Positions 34,466 to 39,817 of a stretch of 39,817 bases of DNA are shown here, one piece after another (within the stretch, counting starts at the first letter, position 1; the number at the start of each line of letters is the position of its first letter). Where the stretch lies: the NCBI GenBank assembly GCA_027486835.1, contig JAIXOJ010000066.1, positions 1-39,817 on the forward strand. Reading direction: 5' to 3'. This stretch comes from Chitinophagaceae bacterium (GTDB lineage: Bacteria; Bacteroidota; Bacteroidia; Chitinophagales; Chitinophagaceae). The position numbers and the translations under genes are program-made. Below the pieces are notes generated by a model that saw only the letters and a list, made by a program, of their open reading frames with translations, was not told the origin of the DNA and made no database searches.

Positions 34466-35722
34466 TTAATAATGACATTTTTGACACTCTGTACCACCAA
34501 TCATCTCCACCGTTACACCCTTAGTGCTATCCAGTTTCCCGTTCTTTAAATCAGCATGATATTTTTCGTAGATGCTGTAGAACCCGTTATCCTTAAACTG
34601 CACTTTAGTTTCTCTATGACAATTGATGCACCATCCCATACTCAAGTCTGCAAATTGCTTTACCTCACCCATTTTTTGGATTTCTCCGTGGCAAGTTTGA
34701 CACGCAACCTGACCAACTTTTACGTGTTGAGCGTGATTGAAATATACGTGATCTGGTAGGTTATGAATTCTCACCCATTGTATTGGCTTTGCTTTGCTAG
34801 CATCCCAAGGTTTACCTTCCTCATAACCTGCATATTTGTATAGTTCTTTGATTTGAGCTGTACCATTGATCTCAACACCTTCTTCTGTAACTATTTTTTC
34901 ACCCTTGTATTCATTAATAGCAAGGTGACAATTCATACATACATTAACTGAAGGGATGGTTGCTTGTTTTCCTTGATAAACTCCAATGTGGCAGTATTGA
35001 CAGTTAATTTGATTTACACCTGCGTGTACTTTATGTGAGTAATATATTGGCTGTACAGGTTGGTAGTCTTTACTTCTACCTAATCCAATTGCTCCTTTAG
35101 TTGTGTAGTATCCTCCTACTAAGAAGAGTATTACCACTACCATTGCTATATAGGACTTATTTTTCCAAAAAGCTACTGGCTCAGGTGTTTTGAAACCTTC
35201 TTTCTGGTCAGCTAGTTTTTTTAAGTTACTATTTACTTGCAATAATACCAAGGCAATAACTGCTAGAACAAGCGTTAAAATACCAAACAACAATGAATTG
35301 TCTGCGTCTTCACCTTTTGCAGCGGTATCACCATCACTTGGTTTTGTTGTGGTTGGTTCTTTAGCTGCAGTATTAACATACCCTATAATGGCATCTATTT
35401 CCTTATCAGTTAGTTGTGGAAAAAGATTCATCGCTACTTTATTGTACTCATTGTACAAGTTATTAGCGTATGCATCACCTGTCTTTAGAAATGCTGCACT
35501 GTTTTTGATCCAAGCATGCAATTTGGTTTTGTCAGGCCAACGATCTTCAACACCGGCCAATGCAGGGCCTGTTAGTTTTTTGTTTACAGCATGACAAGAG
35601 GCACAATTCTGAGAGAACAATGCTTTACCATCCTGAGCTACCACCTCAAAGGTTGTTGCTACCGAAAATAGCAGTACCAATGATAAAAAAAGTGATTTGG
35701 AGAACCTTTTAAGAAATGCCAT
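34466..35722 (-). CDS. actA: Alternative Complex III subunit ActA, six CxxCH motifs
   Basis: This first gene of the ACIII operon encodes 418 residues. A signal peptide (SLFLSLVLLFSVATTF) precedes a class I cytochrome c domain with CASCHA and a probable Met ligand in KVAMNLFPQL. One membrane helix follows, then a second helix (SYIAMVVVILFLVGGYYT) and a multiheme part with CQYCHI, CMNCHL, CQTCHG, CINCHR and CQKCHY. The six motifs make it a monoheme-pentaheme fusion; ActA of Rhodothermus marinus is described as pentaheme. It relays electrons from the ActB clusters. ATG 35722 is chosen because the longer frame to 35797 starts at TTG and lacks a proper signal. Confidence 0.95.
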   Translation of the reverse strand: MAFLKRFSKSLFLSLVLLFSVATTFEVVAQDGKALFSQNCASCHAVNKKLTGPALAGVEDRWPDKTKLHAWIKNSAAFLKTGDAYANNLYNEYNKVAMNLFPQLTDKEIDAIIGYVNTAAKEPTTTKPSDGDTAAKGEDADNSLLFGILTLVLAVIALVLLQVNSNLKKLADQKEGFKTPEPVAFWKNKSYIAMVVVILFLVGGYYTTKGAIGLGRSKDYQPVQPIYYSHKVHAGVNQINCQYCHIGVYQGKQATIPSVNVCMNCHLAINEYKGEKIVTEEGVEINGTAQIKELYKYAGYEEGKPWDASKAKPIQWVRIHNLPDHVYFNHAQHVKVGQVACQTCHGEIQKMGEVKQFADLSMGWCINCHRETKVQFKDNGFYSIYEKYHADLKNGKLDSTKGVTVEMIGGTECQKCHY

Positions 35723-35917
35723 ATTCACAATCTGATTGTTTCCGTTAGGACGATATATCCTTTCGACGGCTGCGAAAATATGACACAGACTTGACAATTC
35801 ATCAAAAATTCCAAAATTTTTTTTTCTGTGTAGTCTCTACGAACGATTTTAAATGGTAGATTAAACACATCAATTTCTTTTTTACAGTTCCACCCATTTG
35901 CAAAATCCTTGAATTAT

Positions 35918-35946
35918 TTATCCACAAACTAAGCGGTTTATCCACA
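35918..35946 (+). promoter_or_regulatory. Two perfect DnaA boxes, 20 bp apart
   Basis: TTATCCACA occurs at 35918-35926 and again at 35938-35946 in the same orientation. Both match the strict DnaA consensus, and the 20-bp spacing places them on about the same face of the helix. They could mark DnaA-controlled transcription or part of an origin. The sequence match is certain; the role is inferred. Confidence 0.7.
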
Positions 35947-36033
35947 GAAAAAACAAGCTTCATTAACCCCTTTTTCTTATTGCCTATCTACCAATTCTTG
36001 GCAAATTATCCGCTATTCTAATCGTTATGTAGA

Positions 36034-36041
36034 TATGTTTG
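36034..36041 (+). promoter_or_regulatory. Possible -7 box of purN
   Basis: TATGTTTG matches TAnnTTTG and lies 40 bp before the purN ATG. No TTG is found at the right distance upstream (the nearest is 33 bp away), so the promoter is only half supported. Confidence 0.35.
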
Positions 36042-36081
36042 AAGCCCATTTTCAACCCTTAATTGTTTTATTTCTCAACTT

Positions 36082-36717
36082 ATGGTTACCGCTAACAATC
36101 ATTTCTTGGATTCCGTTTCTGATTCAGCACCAAAAAAACTCAAGCTCTTGGCCATTTTTGCTTCCGGCGCAGGTAGCAATGCTAATAGATTACTGCACTA
36201 CTTTAAAGCACATCCTTCCATACAGGTTTCGCTCATCGTTTGCAATCTGCCTACTGCTGGTGTGCTATCGGTTGCTGATGAGCATAAAACCCCTTACCTA
36301 TTGATAGAAAAGGAACGTTTTTTTCGGGGGGACGCTTATTTGGAAGTCTTGAAGGCTCATAGTATCGACTTTATTGTGTTAGCTGGTTTTTTATGGAAAA
36401 TACCTGCTATTTTAATTCAGCAGTTTCCTAATGCCATCGTAAATATTCACCCGTCACTCTTACCTAAGTATGGTGGAAAGGGTATGTATGGAAGTCGTGT
36501 ACACCAAGCAGTACTAGACCACCAGGAGGAAGAAAGTGGTATTACCATTCATTATGTGAATGAGCGGTTTGACGAAGGCGAAACAATCCTTCAAGCAAAT
36601 TGCCCAGTATTGCCTACCGATGATGCGGCCTCTTTGGCCGCCCGTATCCATGAATTGGAATACGAACATTTTGCCCCTACCATCGAACGCATTATTGCGC
36701 CGCATGGTGCGGTTTAA
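36082..36717 (+). CDS. purN: Phosphoribosylglycinamide formyltransferase (GART)
   Basis: PurN transfers a formyl group from 10-formyltetrahydrofolate to GAR, the third step of purine synthesis, in the cytoplasm. The 211-residue length fits. After a 20-residue leader come the phosphate-binding loop FASGAGSNANRLL, the folate-side loop VLAGFLWKIP and the catalytic segment NIHPSLLPKYGGKGMYG with Asn and His. The catalytic Asp is in the DEGETIL segment (ERFDEGETI). The first ATG is used, though MVTANNHFL is poorly conserved and the true start may lie nearer KKLKLLAIF. It stands alone on the plus strand, divergent from actA. Confidence 0.95.
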   Translation: MVTANNHFLDSVSDSAPKKLKLLAIFASGAGSNANRLLHYFKAHPSIQVSLIVCNLPTAGVLSVADEHKTPYLLIEKERFFRGDAYLEVLKAHSIDFIVLAGFLWKIPAILIQQFPNAIVNIHPSLLPKYGGKGMYGSRVHQAVLDHQEEESGITIHYVNERFDEGETILQANCPVLPTDDAASLAARIHELEYEHFAPTIERIIAPHGAV

Positions 36718-36736
36718 GGGAATGCTACAGCTTTTG

Positions 36737-37081
36737 CTAGATTTTTTTGGTTTGCTTATAGCCCTTCGTTTCCAAGTATTTAAGCACTTTATCTCGCTGA
36801 TCACCCTGCACAATTATTTCCCCGTCCTTGGATGAACCACCTGTGCCGCAATGATTTCGTAAAAGCTTGCCCAAAATTTCTAAGTCTTCCTCAGTACCTA
36901 TAAACCCTGTAATTAAGGTTACCGCTTTGCCCGCACGATGTTTGGTTTCTAGTTTGATGCGTAATTTTTGTGCTGCGGGAGCCAGCGTTTCTATTTTTTC
37001 TTCTTCTTCGGATGGCAATTTGAAATTTGGGTCGGTGCTGTACACCAATCCACTTAGGCCAGTATTTATTTTTTTACTCAT
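36737..37081 (-). CDS. SUI1/eIF1-like translation factor (YciH family)
   Basis: This 114-residue protein has the SUI1 fold of eukaryotic eIF1 and bacterial YciH. The N-terminal half is a variable linker (LVYSTDPNFKLPSEEEEKIE). The C-terminal half has RIKLETKHRAGKAVTLITGF, the conserved LLRNHCGTGGSSKDGEI loop and IIVQGDQRDKVLKYLETKGY. Bacterial members probably monitor start-codon choice during initiation, although the role outside E. coli is not well defined. ATG 37081 (MSKKINTGL) is chosen over the TTG-started longer frame. It lies 81 bp downstream of nadC on the same strand. Confidence 0.92.
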   Translation of the reverse strand: MSKKINTGLSGLVYSTDPNFKLPSEEEEKIETLAPAAQKLRIKLETKHRAGKAVTLITGFIGTEEDLEILGKLLRNHCGTGGSSKDGEIIVQGDQRDKVLKYLETKGYKQTKKI

Positions 37082-37162
37082 GATTTGATGGTTGTATGGG
37101 GTTAGTAATCGGCGATTTAAATTGGTCAGCAAGCAATAAATGGCAAATAATCATCCAATATT

Positions 37163-38017
37163 TTATGCTAACACTGCTTTTAAACTTAAATCTACACTCT
37201 GCGCCTGGTGAATTAGCCCGCCTACACTCACATAATCTACCCCAGTTTTAGCATAATCGATAATGGTGTGCTGGTTAATGCCTCCGCTGGCCTCTGTTTC
37301 AAATTGGTGATTAATTAGTTGTAAGGCTTCCGTTAGTTGGCTGGGGGAGAAATTATCTAGCATAATTCTAAAAACCTTGCCTTTTCCTATTTCGCAGACC
37401 ACCGCTACATCCGCTAAGGTTCTGGTTTCTACCTCTATTTTCAGTTGGGGATTTTGCTGTAAGGCATAATTGTGTGCCAATTCAATGGCATTTACAATTC
37501 CCCCAGCGTAATCGATATGATTGTCTTTCAACATCATCATATCGTACAATCCGAAACGATGGTTGGTGCCTCCGCCAATGCGAACGGCTTCTTTTTCCAG
37601 TAGTCTGAAATTAGGGGTGGTTTTTCGGGTATCTAACAACTTGGTGGAATAGCCTTCTAGCAATTGTACATAGCTGTTGGTAAGTGTAGCAATACCACTC
37701 ATGCGCTGCATACAATTGAGTACCAATCGCTCACAGGTTAAAATGGTATGGATGGTGGCTTCTACCTCAAAAGCATTTTCGCCCACTTGCATTAGTTCTC
37801 CATCTTGCTTAAAGGCTTTAAAAACAGCATTGGGTTCCACTAATTCAAAAATTTTCCTTGCCACATCCATGCCTGCTAGCATACCTGCTTGCTTAATTTT
37901 TAGCACGGCCTTTCCTTTTTTGTGGGCTGGAATGGTGGCCAAGCTACTGTGGTCGCCCGAACCAATGTCTTCTTTTAGGGCTGTGATGATGAGGGTTTCA
38001 AGGCTTCTTGTGTCCAT
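37163..38017 (-). CDS. nadC: Nicotinate-nucleotide pyrophosphorylase (carboxylating)
   Basis: NadC converts quinolinate and PRPP to nicotinate mononucleotide in de novo NAD synthesis, releasing CO2 and pyrophosphate. The 284-residue length is normal. Motifs are the N-terminal EDIGSGDHSSLATIP, CERLVLNCMQRMSGIAT, DTRKTTPNFRLLEKEAV with the basic quinolinate-binding residues, GGGTNHRFGLYDMMMLKDNH, and the C-terminal EASGGINQHTI and GVDYVSVGGLIHQA. Two successive genes (nadC and the SUI1-like gene) form a loose pair. No nadA or nadB is nearby. Confidence 0.97.
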   Translation of the reverse strand: MDTRSLETLIITALKEDIGSGDHSSLATIPAHKKGKAVLKIKQAGMLAGMDVARKIFELVEPNAVFKAFKQDGELMQVGENAFEVEATIHTILTCERLVLNCMQRMSGIATLTNSYVQLLEGYSTKLLDTRKTTPNFRLLEKEAVRIGGGTNHRFGLYDMMMLKDNHIDYAGGIVNAIELAHNYALQQNPQLKIEVETRTLADVAVVCEIGKGKVFRIMLDNFSPSQLTEALQLINHQFETEASGGINQHTIIDYAKTGVDYVSVGGLIHQAQSVDLSLKAVLA

Positions 38018-38023
38018 AAGTAA

Positions 38024-38065
38024 GTGGTAAGTAGTAAGTGGTAAGTAGTAAGTGGTAGGTAGTAA
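38024..38065. repeat. 14-bp tandem repeat, three copies
   Basis: GTGGTAAGTAGTAA is repeated at 38024-38037 and 38038-38051, with a third copy differing by one base at 38052-38065. It sits right upstream of the nadC start codon and could place repeats in its leader or promoter. Further degenerate GGTAAATGGTGAATGG-like sequence follows near 38140. The rest of the 38018-38466 gap contains a terminator and a short repeat shared with 12071, described separately. Confidence 0.9.
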
Positions 38066-38344
38066 TTAAGAAAGGGTATGGAAACCAACTCAATATTGTG
38101 TTAACTATTCTAATATCGAGCCTTGGTATTTAAGAGCTGATGGTAAATGGTGAATGGTAGGTGTGAGTGTGTCCCCAACGATTAGCTACATAAAAACCAG
38201 CCATTTAGGTACACTAAGTTCTCAATTGTATCACCAATCAATGATGAACAACAGTCGAGCACTTTCAACGATAACAAGCTGGCAAATTAATAGGAAAATA
38301 GCTTGATTATACCTACTGAACGGTTGTTTCTGTTTAAATCGGGC

Positions 38345-38387
38345 AAAAAAATCCCCTAGAAAATTGAATCTCTAGGGGCATTTTTTT
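38345..38387 (-). terminator. Bidirectional terminator
   Basis: CCCCTAGA (38353-38360) and TCTAGGGG (38371-38378) pair perfectly around a 10-nt loop, with an A run before and a T run after. On the minus strand it follows the hypothetical gene ending at 38467, which is its likely user. Confidence 0.85.
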
Positions 38388-38466
38388 ATATTAATTTGAT
38401 TGACCTTCGATTATTAGTCAACTACTTATTATTCAATAATCATCATTGCTCGGAAGTAAACCATCA

Positions 38467-39093
38467 TTACTGAACTTTACTAATTGCTTCGCTCCAATCA
38501 CCAATGCCTAACGAATTGATACCACAGTAGCGATAAAAATACCGAACACCAGACTTAACATCATCATCCACAATTTTTGCTTTACGCACTGTTCTTAAAT
38601 GGCTAAATACTGGAATTGTATTCGTATCCTCCGCTTTTCCTTCTCCTCTTTGCCATTCATAAGTAAGTATATCATCCAATGGTTCTCCTTCTACAATGAA
38701 ACCCACACCGTCGTAGTCATCTTTAATGGAACGAATCACCCCTTTTGATGGAATGTCCTTAGTACTGGTTGTATCCGTGTCCTCACCACCTTCAACACCA
38801 AATTCAGCCCATTTACTTTTGTTGTTGGCATATTTGCCTTTTACTTTCAAAATTAATGCTTGGGCAAAAGCATTTTCCGCTTTAACAGTGGCCTTTAACT
38901 TGACCCTACTTTGACCTAATTCAATGTTTAAATCTCTAACATTTTTGTCCCCTGCTTCCAGCGTGTCGATGCTTTTTTGTACATCGGCAGGTGTTTCGCC
39001 TGCTGTTTTCCAGTCATCGGGATTTTTTTCCATCCCTCCTTTTAGTTTGGACAAGTCGCTGATACTTTCTTGTACGTACCCTAATTCCGCCAT
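38467..39093 (-). CDS. Hypothetical protein with fibronectin-III-like C-terminus
   Basis: This 208-residue soluble protein has no recognised family. The first 70 residues are acidic and helical (SISDLSKLKGGMEKNPDDW, SIDTLEAGDKNVRDLNIELG), followed by a helix with AENAFAQALILKVKGKYAN. The C-terminal 90 residues look like a fibronectin type III domain: SIKDDYDGVGFIVEGEP, ILTYEWQRGEG and YFYRYCGINSLGIGDWSEAI, the last close to the usual FN3 strands F-G. ATG 39093 (MAELGYVQ) is preferred over the TTG-started frame to 39138, which has unnatural leader composition. No signal peptide is visible. It sits 270 bp from the second 21-bp array and ends before a strong terminator, so it appears to be a standalone gene. 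Confidence 0.75.
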   Translation of the reverse strand: MAELGYVQESISDLSKLKGGMEKNPDDWKTAGETPADVQKSIDTLEAGDKNVRDLNIELGQSRVKLKATVKAENAFAQALILKVKGKYANNKSKWAEFGVEGGEDTDTTSTKDIPSKGVIRSIKDDYDGVGFIVEGEPLDDILTYEWQRGEGKAEDTNTIPVFSHLRTVRKAKIVDDDVKSGVRYFYRYCGINSLGIGDWSEAISKVQ

Positions 39094-39357
39094 AAAAATT
39101 GATTTTAAAAAATGATTGAAATATTGAGATGGACACAAAACTAGGGGGGAAATTTTTCGCTTGGAAACCCACTCATTTAAAACAATTGTTAATTTTTTAA
39201 TCGCCTTTATTAGCTATTTATTCCTTACTGCAAAAAAATAAATAAGGCAACCTCAACAAGCAATTCTACAACAGAAAATCAATTAACAAGTACCCTTTTA
39301 AAAGTCTAAAATCAGGTGTACTTGGGGGAAACAGCCCTTTGAAAAAAATTTAGGGTT

Positions 39358-39817
39358 AACAGTTACATGTATTGTAAAGTCATTGAAAATCAGAGCCCTA
39401 TCAGTTACAAACAGAGGGTTATCAGTTACAATCAAAGCGCAATCAGTTACAAACAGAGGATTATCAGTTACAAACAGTGCCCTATCAGTTACAATCAGAG
39501 CCCTATCAGTTACAATCAAAGCGCTATCAGTTACAAACAGAGGGCTATCAGTTACAAACAGAGCCCTATCAGTTACAAACAAAGCCCTATCAATTACAAA
39601 CAGAGGGCTATCAGTTACAATCAGAGCCCTATCAGTTACAAACAGAGGGCGATCAGTTACAAACAGAGGGCGATCAGTTACAAACAGAGGGCGATCAGTT
39701 ACAAACAGAGCCCTATCAGTTACAATTAGAGGGCTATCAGTTACAAACAGAGCCCTATCAGTTACAATTAGAGGGCTATCAGTTACAAACAGAGCCCTAT
39801 CAGTTACAATTAGAGGG
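39358..39817. repeat. 21-bp tandem array B, at least 20 units, runs off the edge
   Basis: The core TTACAA recurs every 21 bp from 39405 to 39804 without any gap (20 units), and degenerate units begin near 39358. GC blocks are AGGGCT, AGCCCT, AGCGCT or AGGGCG, all followed by ATCAG. From 39699 the units alternate strictly as a 42-bp higher-order repeat (ACAG-AGCCCT, then TTAG-AGGGCT). It has the same period and orientation as array A 27 kb away but a different sub-variant spectrum. Open frames across it on either strand are accidental. Positions 39094-39357 hold nothing that I recognise beyond the upstream region of the preceding gene. Confidence 0.97.

Larger units (their letters stand above)
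35723..36081. other. Divergent intergenic region actA/purN
   Basis: This 359-bp AT-rich region must hold the promoter of the large act/cta operon and that of purN. It contains two perfect DnaA boxes (35918, 35938) and an A/T-rich stretch around 35795-35830. On the minus strand TTG followed at 22 bp by TATTTTCG is a weak promoter candidate for actA. Confidence 0.6.

Noticed and set aside
35723-36081. Full chromosomal origin (oriC)
   Set aside because: Only two DnaA boxes are seen, no dnaA or typical origin-flanking genes are present, and skew cannot be computed here. It is kept only as a DnaA-box observation.
39298-39729. Open frames on both strands across array B
   Set aside because: They are produced by the same 21-bp repeat. 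Open frames on opposite strands and in several phases argue against real coding.

Overview
This window is from a Bacteroidota chromosome, most likely a member of the Chitinophagia/Sphingobacteriia/Flavobacteriia group. The evidence is a type IX secretion (T9SS) C-terminal sorting domain on a secreted protein, an Alternative Complex III (ACIII) plus aa3-type oxidase locus with two tandem subunit III genes, a bacterial GGGP synthase, sparse Shine-Dalgarno sequences, and Bacteroidota-type promoter elements (TTG-N19-TAnnTTTG). I see no rRNA, tRNA, CRISPR array, prophage or intact insertion sequence.

Layout. 1-2.7 kb is an accessory edge: an 83-bp tandem repeat, a frameshifted hypothetical gene, a VapBC-type toxin-antitoxin pair whose toxin has an in-frame stop, and a small membrane-protein gene. 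2.7-3.3 kb is an ECF sigma factor gene. 3.9-10.1 kb holds htpG, an orphan GAF histidine kinase and a GH63-like glucosidase. 10.3-12.0 kb is a metal-homeostasis cluster (Fur/Zur-like regulator, SCO protein, divergent MerC protein) with a clear promoter-operator overlap. 12.1-13.0 kb is repeat-rich and gene-free: 23 exact-period 21-bp units, then 90-bp repeats. 13.3-19.7 kb encodes a T9SS beta-helix protein, a rhomboid protease, Hsp20, an L,D-transpeptidase-like protein and GGGP synthase.

20.2-35.7 kb is one long minus-strand block for terminal respiration, in transcription order actA-actB-actC-actD-actE-actF-ctaC-ctaD-ctaB-coxIII(short)-coxIII-coxIV, then a terminator, then SCO and DUF420 assembly genes. 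ACIII oxidises menaquinol and passes electrons through c hemes to the oxidase. CtaB makes heme O on the route to heme A, and SCO probably delivers copper to CuA.

35.7-36.1 kb is an intergenic region with two perfect DnaA boxes. 36.1-38.0 kb carries purN, an eIF1/SUI1-like gene and nadC. 38.0-39.8 kb carries short repeats, a strong terminator, a hypothetical gene with a fibronectin-III-like end, and a second array of the same 21-bp repeat that runs off the window edge.

The best candidates for something undescribed are the two 21-bp arrays. Their units come mainly in two forms whose GC hexamers (AGGGCT and AGCCCT) are reverse complements, so neighbouring units can pair. The divergent MerC/SCO control region and the paired DnaA boxes are next. 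Most of the remaining content is recognisable core metabolism.
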